Shown piece after piece: positions 7,450-15,641 of a DNA stretch of 64,000 nt. Source of the DNA: JAVBMJ01 sp031551275 (GTDB taxonomy: Bacteria; Bacteroidota; Bacteroidia; Bacteroidales; Rikenellaceae); contig JAVBNX010000008.1 of NCBI GenBank assembly GCA_031551275.1, forward strand, positions 10,089 to 74,088, in the 5' to 3' direction. A model generated the notes under the pieces. It did no database searches. It saw only the letters and a program-made list of their open reading frames with translations, and was not told where the DNA came from. The position numbers and the translations under genes were made by a program. Each line of letters begins with the position of its first letter. Within the stretch, counting starts at the first letter, position 1.

Positions 7450-9903
7450 TTACTGGGCCGTGATCTTGACCTCGTCGATATACACCGTCCTGTCGCCCGA
7501 CGATCCGCTGGACCTGAACTCGACCAAGTGCAGGCCCGAGGCCACGGAGAACGCACTGCTGGTCAAAGTATTGAAACCGGTCGCGCCTGCGGGCGTCAGG
7601 GTCGATCCGACCTGGACGCCGTCCACGTAGATTTCCACGCCGAGCGCCGCGCCCGTGGAGCGGTAAGCGCCCGCAAAAGAGATCTTGTAGCTTCCGGCGT
7701 TGAGGTTGACGGCCTGCGACATGACCATTCCCGCTCCCTGGAGGAAAGCGGCCTGCCTGCCCACCAGGCCCGAGGAGGGGAGGCTGAAGTCGGCGCCATA
7801 GGTGGAGACGCCCCCGTTGCCTCGGAAAGTCCACGCGCCCTGGGTCGGCGCCCAGTAGAGGTATTGGCCGTTGGCCAGGGCGAAGTCCTCGAACCCGGCG
7901 TTTTTGAATACCGGGGCGGCCTGCGCCGCGGGGGCCTGCGGCAACGCGTTGCCGCTGCCGTCCTTGTTGCCCGATACGGTCACGGAGGGGTCAACGGTCG
8001 TGATCATCCCCCAGCCGTCGCGCAATTTGAAGGTGTTGTTGCGGATGATCCCGTTGTTGTTGTTGATCAGGGCGGTGTAATGGATCTCGAAGCCGCGCGG
8101 GTTGAATGCGTTGGCGCCGTTGTTGTCGAAAACGGTGTTCTCGACCACGCAGGAGGAGTTTACCTGGGTGCTCGAACCGCTGTCGAAGAACATCATCGCG
8201 CCGCCGTCGTTGTGGTGCAGGTTGCAACCCCTGACCGTCACGCGGTGGCAGTCGCGCTCGAAGTCGATGGCTTCCGCGTCGGGGTTCGTGCCCTGGCGCT
8301 TCTGGTAGCAGACCTCGGTGTTGCTGATCAAAAAGTCCTCGGTAATGCCCAGAAAGATCCCGCAGGCCCCGTTCAGATAGTTGCCCGTGCCGCAATTCGA
8401 CACCTTGCAGTTGTCCAGGCTGCCGCCATTGACCGATATGAGCGAAAAACCGCCGTACCCGCAATTCGTGGCGGTGCAACCGGAGATCTGCAGGTTGTCG
8501 CCCGCCGTTATGGCGAACAGGTACTCGGCTTTGTCGGCCGTGCAGTTCTTTATGACCACGTCGTTGCTCCTGTTGGTGTTGTTGTCGGCGATGAACCAGA
8601 TCCCGGCGGCGGGCAAATCGCGGACATGGACCTCCTCGACGGTAATGTGGCTGTGGTCCCGCCTGTCGTTGATCCCGCACAACAGCCCGTAGGCGTTGCC
8701 CGGGCCCACCTCGATGTTCTTTATCTTCAGGTAGTCGGAGTTGGCGACGGTCAGCACCGCCGTGCCGCCCGTGGCGGTAATGCGGGGCTTGTTGCCCGCA
8801 CCGTAGGATGTGATCACGATGGGGTTTTGCTCCGTGCCCGTGAATTTGGAGACGAATTCGAAAGGCCCGGTCCACACATCCCCGCTTTTGAGGAAGATCG
8901 AGTCGCCCGCCATAAAGGTCGTGCCGTTGATCTTCGACAGGTTTTGCCACGGGCTGGAGGGCGATTTCCCGGTGTTGGAGTCCGACCCGGCCGAGCTGCT
9001 GAAGTAGTATTTGCCTGTAACGTCGGCTACCGCGCTTACCGTGACGGCGCAGCTCGCCGTAAAGCCGCCCTCGACGGTGGTCACGGTAACCGTCGCCGTG
9101 CCCGCGCCCAGGCCCGACACGTTGCCCTCGGAGTCCACGCTTACCGAGCCCGTGCCGTTGGTGCGCGACCAGGTTACCAGGCTGTTGGTGGCGCCTGCGG
9201 GAAGCACGCTCGCCGTGAGTTTGACGCTCCCGCCCAGGGGGACGTCCAGCGTTTGGGGCAGTGTCACGCCCGTTACCGCGACGGTGGCGGCGCCGACCGT
9301 TACGGTGCAGCTCGTCGTGAAGCCGCCCTCTACGGTGGTCGCGGTTACGGTCGCCGTGCCCGCGCTCCGGCCCGTGACGTTGCCCTCCGTGTCCACAGTT
9401 ACCGACCCGGTCCCGTTGGCCGCCGACCAGGTTACCTGCTTGTTGGATGCGTCGGCGGGAAGCACGGTGGCGGGGAGTTTCATGCTCCCGCCCACGCCCA
9501 CGCTGAGCGTTTCGGGGATCGACACGCCGGTCACGGCGACCAGGGCCGCATCGACGGTTACGTTGCAAACCGCTTTGAAGCTGCCGTCGACGGTCGTGGC
9601 GGTAACTTTCGCGCTCCCCGCGCCGTCGCCGGTCACGTTTCCTTCGGCATCCACCGACACCGAGCCCGTGCCGTTGAGCCTGGTCCAGGTTACCGCGGCG
9701 TTCGTCGCATTGGCCGGCAAAACGGAAGCGGTAAGTTTTGTGCTTCCGCCCACCGGGATAGCCGTTGCCGCAGGCAGCGTCACGCCCGTTACGGCGACTT
9801 TGGCGTTGTTGCCGCCCGTGGCGCCCTCACCGTTCTCCTTACCGCACGCAACGGTTGCCAGCAGCAGGCTGAACACCGAAAACACAAAACTTAGCTTCCT
9901 CAT
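7450..9903 (-). CDS. Right-handed parallel beta-helix lipoprotein with three tandem bacterial Ig domains
   Basis: An 817-residue paralogue of the downstream protein, with signal MRKLSFVFSVFSLLLATVAC. Three consecutive Big_2-type Ig repeats occupy about residues 33-285, each with the pattern VAVTGV.LP, VTW and GTGSV.VD.EGNV. They are followed by the beta-helix (about 290-655) and a C-terminal carbohydrate-binding-like module (about 665-817, NAGFEDFALANG, then VYIDEVKI). The number of Ig repeats (three versus one) is the main difference from its neighbour, suggesting different reach from the cell surface. It lies 11 bp after the start of the GH106 gene in the same operon. A role in binding or depolymerising the PUL substrate is inferred from context. 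Confidence 0.88.
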   Translation of the reverse strand: MRKLSFVFSVFSLLLATVACGKENGEGATGGNNAKVAVTGVTLPAATAIPVGGSTKLTASVLPANATNAAVTWTRLNGTGSVSVDAEGNVTGDGAGSAKVTATTVDGSFKAVCNVTVDAALVAVTGVSIPETLSVGVGGSMKLPATVLPADASNKQVTWSAANGTGSVTVDTEGNVTGRSAGTATVTATTVEGGFTTSCTVTVGAATVAVTGVTLPQTLDVPLGGSVKLTASVLPAGATNSLVTWSRTNGTGSVSVDSEGNVSGLGAGTATVTVTTVEGGFTASCAVTVSAVADVTGKYYFSSSAGSDSNTGKSPSSPWQNLSKINGTTFMAGDSIFLKSGDVWTGPFEFVSKFTGTEQNPIVITSYGAGNKPRITATGGTAVLTVANSDYLKIKNIEVGPGNAYGLLCGINDRRDHSHITVEEVHVRDLPAAGIWFIADNNTNRSNDVVIKNCTADKAEYLFAITAGDNLQISGCTATNCGYGGFSLISVNGGSLDNCKVSNCGTGNYLNGACGIFLGITEDFLISNTEVCYQKRQGTNPDAEAIDFERDCHRVTVRGCNLHHNDGGAMMFFDSGSSTQVNSSCVVENTVFDNNGANAFNPRGFEIHYTALINNNNGIIRNNTFKLRDGWGMITTVDPSVTVSGNKDGSGNALPQAPAAQAAPVFKNAGFEDFALANGQYLYWAPTQGAWTFRGNGGVSTYGADFSLPSSGLVGRQAAFLQGAGMVMSQAVNLNAGSYKISFAGAYRSTGAALGVEIYVDGVQVGSTLTPAGATGFNTLTSSAFSVASGLHLVEFRSSGSSGDRTVYIDEVKITAQ

Positions 9904-9914
9904 GGTATTACGAT

Positions 9915-12900
9915 TTAAATATTAGAGTAATCGAAAAAGAGCAACTGCACCGGCCCGAGCAAACCCGACGACTGCAACCCGGAAGAGGCTGTCCAGGGAT
10001 TGACAGGGGTCCATGTTTTTCTTTGGCTTTCAGGCAACTGCTGGTCGCCTATCAGTTTATTCATCCAGTTGTTGACCACCTCGACCTCGAGGGTATTCTC
10101 CCCTTGGGCGAGCCATTGGGAGACGTTCACCCGGTAGGGCCAGGTCCATGCGCCGCCCGCGTAGTGGCCGTTGACGTAGACTTTGCCCATGACCATTACC
10201 TTGCCCAGGTCGATGTAGGCGTCGCGGGCGGGGATGGAAGGCAGGTCAAAGGTCGTTTTGTAGCGCGCCGTGCCCGAGAAGTAGCGGATCAGGGGATCGG
10301 CCGAGTCTTTCCAGTCTATCAACGTTTCGAAAACGGCCGGCGCGGGAGCGTCCATGCCCGTAAATGCCACCTCCCACGGCCCTTCGACCACGGCCATCAC
10401 CTCGCCCGCGGGGAAATTGCCCCCGTCCTGCGAAGCGGCACCGGATCCGGCCTTCCTGTCGAAGACGATAAACGCGCTGCCCCACGCCTCGAGCTCCAAA
10501 GGCATGGTCACGCTCTGGCCGTCGCGTTGGTGATCGGGCAACAGCCTGCACTCGCCGTTCAATGCGTCCCACAGCTCGGGTGTACCCTGCGCGTTGCGGA
10601 AAGTCGCGTGGAAATTCACTTTGCGCTCCTGTTGGTTGGAGATAAAATAGACATCCCCGTCCTTCAGCGCGCGGTGGATGAATAGGATTTGTACGTCATC
10701 CCCTTTCACATCGCAATCGGGCCCGACCGAGAGGGCCGCGAAGACATCCTGCATCGAGTTCCCGTCATTGAACACCCGGCCCTTGCCGAAGGAGCGGTTG
10801 CCCCCGGCGCCCATATCCGCCCACATTTCGGCGGCGATTCGCTGTACTTTTTTGTCGGCTTCGGGGTACCCGGCCAGGCTCGGCGAGCTCTCCGGCGCGG
10901 GCCCGAGGACCACCAGGCCCTCGCGGACCAGGTCGCGTATTTTGGCGGCCACTTCGGGGCGCATGGTCTTGAGTTTGGGCAGCACCAGCACGCTGTATTC
11001 CATGCCGCTTTGAAGCGACAGCTTGCCGTCGCGCACCGACGCGTACTTCATCAAAACCTCCGCGTTGATGTAGTCGAAAGAGTAGCCCGCAGGGAGTTCG
11101 GGGTCGCGTATCCCGGTCATTTTCGGGGCGTCCTCGCCGATAAAATAGGCCGCGTCGGCCACATATTGCCCTTGTTGGAGCATGAAGTTGGCGCGCTTGA
11201 GGTATTCTATAAACAAATCGATCTGGCTGTACCAGATGTTCTTGCGGTTGAACTCGTTCCCGAACCAGGCGCTCATGCCCGGATCGCGGTCTTCATAGGC
11301 CTGCTGGATGTAGACGTGCAGCAAATTGCTGTTGATCCCCTCGGTAAAGAAGCGGTCGCCGCGCTGTTTCATCCGGTAGGGGTAGCGGTTAAAGCCGCCG
11401 CCCGCCGCCGTGAAGGACTCGGCCCAGACCTGGCGTTTGCCGTAGATGTGGGCGCAGGAGGATGCCGCCCGGTTCTCGATGTCGCCCAGCGAGCCCTCGC
11501 TCCAGTACTCGCCCGCCACCTCGTCGGATTGGCCGCCGTACATCAGAAACTCGCCCGGGAAACCCCAGTGGCCGTAGTTTTCGAGCCAGGTCTTCAACCC
11601 GTGCCTGTTGCTGATCTCGCGCAGCCCCCCCACGTAGTCGTAGGCGACCCTATCGGCGACCAGACGGCGCAAATCCCAAAGGAAGCGGTCGGAAAGATCC
11701 TGGCTGCCCACCACCGTACCGTAAAGCACGGGCAGGTAGGGTACCGGGTCGTAGCCGTACACCTCTTTGAAACGCTGCTCCATATCGTCGGTCCAGTTCT
11801 GCCCCCCGGTCTCGTAGCTGTCCTGCACCACCACTTTGAACGTGGTGCGGTCCCCGGCCGGGACGCGGCGCATGATCTCGCCGATAAAGGCGTCGAAGTG
11901 GCTGGCCACGTGTTGCTTGCTCATCTTGTCGATCTCCAGGCCGCGCCCCTCGGGACTGGCCGGGCCGTTGGTGACCGTGGTCGAGCGCATGGCCGTGCGC
12001 AGGATCACCCACCTGCCCCCGGGCACGTCCCAATCCAGGACGCCGTCCTTGAATTTGTCCGTCAGGTCGATCACTTTGGCCGGATCGACGGCAAGGCCGC
12101 CTTCGGGAAGGACGGGCTGGGCCTCCCACAAATAGTCGCCCCACATGGGAAGCGGGGTCTGGAACATCTTGGCCAGCGACTTCTCAGGGTAGCGCTCCAC
12201 CAGGGGATCGGAACTGAGCACGGCCTCGATGCCCGCGTCGCCCGGTGCGGGGATCGCCAAACGCCAGGCGGTCGCGTCCAGCTCGGGCAGCGAGATCACG
12301 ATGGGGGCCATCGGGTCGAAGCCCACGTTGAGCTGCAAATTGCTGCGGTCGATGACAATATCCTTTACCGACCGGTACTCCCCGTCCACTTTGGCGCAGA
12401 TCGACGCCGTGGTCAAATAGGGACGGTCAAGCCGGATCACAAGGCTGCGCATGGGGACACTCCCGGTAACGGGCATATCCAGGTTCAACTCCCCGCCGTG
12501 GGTTTTAAGTACGCTGGCGGTGACGGTCTCGGCGGCTCCATACGCCGGATAGGCGATTACGCGTACATCCTGCGCCCCGGGGCCCGCTTCGGGCAATTTT
12601 TCGCTAAAGGCCGCCGGGCCTTCGACCACCGTCCGGGAGGAGGCCAAATAGCGCATACTCTGCTCGGGCCTGACCCACGGGCCGCCCGACTGGCTCCAGC
12701 CGGGGGAGTTGAAGATCCCGATCTCGATGCCCAGTTCGGAGGCCTTTTTCAGGGCCGCGTGCATGATCTTCCACCACCCCTCCGAGAGGATCTTGTGCTC
12801 CCCGTATGTGATGTCGTCAAGTCCGATGTTGCCGATGAAAGCCCGGTTGATGCCCGCCTCTTTCATCGATTCGAGGTCCTTGATTACCCCCTCCTCGGAG

Positions 12901-13067
12901 ATGTTGTCCGAGATCCAGTACCAGTAAACGGCGATCTGGGTCTTTTCGGGGAGTTGCTGAAACGTCTCCCGCACCTTTTCGAGCGGAAGATCGGCGTTTT
13001 GGCCCTTGTTGCAGCTCAGCAGCAGGGTAAGGGCCCACAGGGATAGCAGTTGTACGGTCTTTTTCAT
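9915..13067 (-). CDS. GH106-type alpha-L-rhamnosidase-like lipoprotein
   Basis: A 1050-residue protein with a lipoprotein signal (LTLLLSC). The N-terminus has the features of the GH106 family (QIAVYWYWISDNISEEGV, ESMKEAGINRAFIGNIGL, GIFNSPGWSQSGGPWV). The central catalytic region includes VVVQDSYETGGQNWTDDMEQ and VWAESFTAAGGGFNRYP, where conserved acidic residues are expected. The C-terminus has a galactose-binding-like beta-sandwich (YIDLGKVMVMGKVYVNGHYA, then NTLEVEVVNNW). Known GH106 members release alpha-L-rhamnose from rhamnogalacturonan-type or other rhamnosides. Here it is immediately followed by its operon partners: the GH2 gene ends 6 bp before its start. Length and domain order fit the family. 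Exact linkage specificity cannot be read from the sequence. Confidence 0.88.
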   Translation of the reverse strand: MKKTVQLLSLWALTLLLSCNKGQNADLPLEKVRETFQQLPEKTQIAVYWYWISDNISEEGVIKDLESMKEAGINRAFIGNIGLDDITYGEHKILSEGWWKIMHAALKKASELGIEIGIFNSPGWSQSGGPWVRPEQSMRYLASSRTVVEGPAAFSEKLPEAGPGAQDVRVIAYPAYGAAETVTASVLKTHGGELNLDMPVTGSVPMRSLVIRLDRPYLTTASICAKVDGEYRSVKDIVIDRSNLQLNVGFDPMAPIVISLPELDATAWRLAIPAPGDAGIEAVLSSDPLVERYPEKSLAKMFQTPLPMWGDYLWEAQPVLPEGGLAVDPAKVIDLTDKFKDGVLDWDVPGGRWVILRTAMRSTTVTNGPASPEGRGLEIDKMSKQHVASHFDAFIGEIMRRVPAGDRTTFKVVVQDSYETGGQNWTDDMEQRFKEVYGYDPVPYLPVLYGTVVGSQDLSDRFLWDLRRLVADRVAYDYVGGLREISNRHGLKTWLENYGHWGFPGEFLMYGGQSDEVAGEYWSEGSLGDIENRAASSCAHIYGKRQVWAESFTAAGGGFNRYPYRMKQRGDRFFTEGINSNLLHVYIQQAYEDRDPGMSAWFGNEFNRKNIWYSQIDLFIEYLKRANFMLQQGQYVADAAYFIGEDAPKMTGIRDPELPAGYSFDYINAEVLMKYASVRDGKLSLQSGMEYSVLVLPKLKTMRPEVAAKIRDLVREGLVVLGPAPESSPSLAGYPEADKKVQRIAAEMWADMGAGGNRSFGKGRVFNDGNSMQDVFAALSVGPDCDVKGDDVQILFIHRALKDGDVYFISNQQERKVNFHATFRNAQGTPELWDALNGECRLLPDHQRDGQSVTMPLELEAWGSAFIVFDRKAGSGAASQDGGNFPAGEVMAVVEGPWEVAFTGMDAPAPAVFETLIDWKDSADPLIRYFSGTARYKTTFDLPSIPARDAYIDLGKVMVMGKVYVNGHYAGGAWTWPYRVNVSQWLAQGENTLEVEVVNNWMNKLIGDQQLPESQRKTWTPVNPWTASSGLQSSGLLGPVQLLFFDYSNI

Positions 13068-13073
13068 AACGGA

Positions 13074-15554
13074 TTATTTTGCGGCAAGGTCGATCCTTGC
13101 CCTGGGTACTCCTTTTGCGGAGACCTCCAGCATGATCTTCCCGGGCTTTTGCCCCGCCTGCACAATGGCGACGAGCTGCCCTTTGAACAGGCTCATCTGT
13201 GGCAGGTGGAAAGGCATGAGGCAGGTCGGGTCGCCGTTTGCGGCGGCGCGGAAAACTCCGCTTCCCGATACCCGGAACGTCATCTGAAGGTCGGCGTCAG
13301 GACAAAGGTACCCATTTTTATCCACCATGCTGACCGTCACGAAAGAAAGGTCTTTACCGTCGGCGTCGATCGCCGTCCGGTCCGCCGAAAGTTCGATCCG
13401 GTGGGGCTTTCCGGCGGTGTGCACCTCTTTCTCCGCCGCCGGATCGCCGTTCTTGTCGTAGGCGACCACCCGGAGCGTGCCCGGCTCGTATTTCACGTCC
13501 ATCCACATCAACCGGTAGCGCTTCTGGCGCGAAAGCTCCCGCGTGGCCTGTTCATTGTCGGTCGCGGCCTCGGTCATGGACTCATCCTTGTATATCCGTC
13601 CCTGGCTCTTGCCGTTGATGAACAACTCGGCCGAGGGGTGGTTGGTGTAGACGAACACCGGGGTCGTCTCCCCCTCCCTGCCCGGCCAGGTCCAATGGGG
13701 CAACACGTGCAGGGTCTGTTCTTCGGGCCTCCAGTGGCTCCGGTAGAGCCAGTAACGGTCCTTGGGCAACCCGGCCAGGTCCACGATCCCGAACAGCGAG
13801 CTGTGGTTGGGCCACACCTCGTGGTAGGGGGTGGGCTCTCCTAGGTAGTCGAAGCCTGTCCAGACGAACTCGCCGATGCACCACGGGTAGTCGTCGTGCA
13901 GCACGAAATCGTCCTCGGGCAGGTTGGACCAGCTTCCGCAATCCAGGTCGTAGCCCGACGACTGGTTGTCCCCGCGGACCTTGTTGACGCTCCTCTCCAC
14001 CGGGAAGTGGTAGGTCCCCCGCGAGGAGAAGGTCGACGCGGTCTCGCAGCCCATCAGGATCTCCTGGGGAAGCTGCTCGTACGCCGACTTGTAGAGGTGG
14101 GTGCGGTAATTGAATCCCACCGCGTCCATAATGGCCGCCGAATGGGTGTCGATGGCGTCCTGCACCCGGTCGATGCCCATGGTCACGTAGCGGGTCGGGT
14201 CCTCCCGGCGGCAGATATCCTTGAGCCTACGGGCGATCCTGGCCCCCGCGTAGCTGCTCTGGTCGGGCACCTCGTTGCCGATGCACCACATCACAACCGA
14301 GGGGTTGCTGCGGAAGCTGCGGATGGCATTGACCATATCCTTTTCGGCCCACTCGTCGAAGTAGAGGTGGTAGCCGTTCTTCATCTTGGGCTCTTTCCAC
14401 TCGTCGAAGCTCTCGACCATGACCATCAGGCCCATCTCGTCGCACAGTTGCACCAACTCCGGGGCGGGCATGTTGTGGGCCGTGCGCACGGCGTTGGCCC
14501 CCATCTCCTTCATGATGGAGAGCTGGCGGCGCAACGCGCTCACATTGATCGCCGCGCCCAACGGCCCCAGGTCGTGGTGCAGGCATACGCCTTTGAATTT
14601 GACCAGCCGATCGTTGAGGTACATCCCTTTGCCGGGGACGATCTCCAGCTTGCGGATCCCGAAGCGGGTCGAACAGGCGTCTTTCAACTCCCCGGCCAGC
14701 CGCAGCTCCGATTCGGCCGTGTAGAGGGCCGGGCTTTCGGGCGACCAGAGCGCGGGGGACTCAACGACGAAGTCCTGCTCGAACGCATCCCCGTCGTACG
14801 CCGTGAGCGCGGTCTTCGCCTCGGCCACGACGCTTCCCTGCGAATCTTTAATGACGGTTTTAAGCGTCAGATCCGCAGGCAGGTCTCCCGGATATTCGAC
14901 GCTCGCGCACAACCTGACCTTCGCATAATCCGCATGAACCTGGGGCGTGGTCAGGTACGTTCCCCAGACGGGGATACGCACCTCGTCGGTCACGATCAGG
15001 TGCACATTGCGGTACAACCCCGCGCCGGGATACCACCGCGACGATTCGGGGTAATTCTCCAACCTGATAGCCAAGATGTTATCTTTCTCTTTGAGCAGTT
15101 GCGTGATATCGAAATGGAAACTACTGTACCCGTAAGCCCAGCGCCCGACAGGTTGGCCGTTGACCCAGACCTGCGCGTTGCTCATCGCCCCGTCGAAGAG
15201 GATCTCCGCCCGCTTGCCGGGCCCGAAATCCTCCGCGTCGAACCCCAGCCTGTACCATCCGGTCCCCACGAAGGGCAGCCCCCCCGTCCTCCCGGGCTTC
15301 ATCGAGGCGGCGGTTTCGCCGTCCTGCGAGATGGCCACGAACTGGGGGTCGTTGTTCAAATCGAACGGCCCGTAGATCGCCCAGTCGTGGGGCACGGTCA
15401 CCTTTTGCCACCCCCCGTCGTCGAAGTGCGGGGTGCTGGCGTTCGGGTCGTCGGTGCGCGAGAATCTCCAGCCGCTCTCCAACGTCCGCTGCGTGCGGGC
15501 GAAAGAGGGCCAGGCGACCAGAAAGAGGGTCAGGATAAGCAGTATTCGTTTCAT
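13074..15554 (-). CDS. GH2 beta-galactosidase-like enzyme
   Basis: An 826-residue secreted enzyme. The start at 15554 gives the signal peptide MKRILLILTLFLVAWPSFA; an earlier in-frame ATG at 15611 would add 19 unlikely residues. The domains are a jelly-roll sugar-binding domain (WQKVTVPHDWAIYGPFD), an Ig-like domain, a TIM barrel and C-terminal Ig-like domains. The general acid/base is expected at Glu428 (MWCIGNEVPD) and the nucleophile at Glu562 (GEFVWTGFDY). The C-terminal segment (FVYTNHPSAELFINGKSQGR, then an invasin-like stretch) matches GH2 proteins with DUF4982-type domains. Such enzymes are usually periplasmic exo-beta-galactosidases, though beta-glucuronidase activity is possible. 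It follows the susD gene across an 87-bp gap that contains a strong stem-loop. Confidence 0.92.
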   Translation of the reverse strand: MKRILLILTLFLVAWPSFARTQRTLESGWRFSRTDDPNASTPHFDDGGWQKVTVPHDWAIYGPFDLNNDPQFVAISQDGETAASMKPGRTGGLPFVGTGWYRLGFDAEDFGPGKRAEILFDGAMSNAQVWVNGQPVGRWAYGYSSFHFDITQLLKEKDNILAIRLENYPESSRWYPGAGLYRNVHLIVTDEVRIPVWGTYLTTPQVHADYAKVRLCASVEYPGDLPADLTLKTVIKDSQGSVVAEAKTALTAYDGDAFEQDFVVESPALWSPESPALYTAESELRLAGELKDACSTRFGIRKLEIVPGKGMYLNDRLVKFKGVCLHHDLGPLGAAINVSALRRQLSIMKEMGANAVRTAHNMPAPELVQLCDEMGLMVMVESFDEWKEPKMKNGYHLYFDEWAEKDMVNAIRSFRSNPSVVMWCIGNEVPDQSSYAGARIARRLKDICRREDPTRYVTMGIDRVQDAIDTHSAAIMDAVGFNYRTHLYKSAYEQLPQEILMGCETASTFSSRGTYHFPVERSVNKVRGDNQSSGYDLDCGSWSNLPEDDFVLHDDYPWCIGEFVWTGFDYLGEPTPYHEVWPNHSSLFGIVDLAGLPKDRYWLYRSHWRPEEQTLHVLPHWTWPGREGETTPVFVYTNHPSAELFINGKSQGRIYKDESMTEAATDNEQATRELSRQKRYRLMWMDVKYEPGTLRVVAYDKNGDPAAEKEVHTAGKPHRIELSADRTAIDADGKDLSFVTVSMVDKNGYLCPDADLQMTFRVSGSGVFRAAANGDPTCLMPFHLPQMSLFKGQLVAIVQAGQKPGKIMLEVSAKGVPRARIDLAAK

Positions 15555-15584
15555 TTCAAAATATCCGTGAACGTTCGACCATGA

Positions 15585-15625
15585 TCCGGCGGGACGGGAC
15601 TCTCGTTCCATCCCGTCCCGCCGGA
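15585..15625 (-). promoter_or_regulatory. Intercistronic stem-loop between susD and GH2 genes
   Basis: A perfect 15-bp GC-rich stem (15585-15599 with 15611-15625, TCCGGCGGGACGGGA and its complement) encloses an 11-base loop. No T-run follows on the minus strand, so an RNA-processing, stabilising or partial-attenuation role is more likely than full termination. That role is inferred. Confidence 0.7.
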
Positions 15626-15641
15626 CAGGGGCGGGTGGCGT

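Noticed and set aside
7105..9894. 929-residue plus-strand open frame opposite the beta-helix gene
   Set aside because: It is an antisense shadow of high-GC coding sequence; the minus strand has clear domains and signal peptides, and this frame matches no family.
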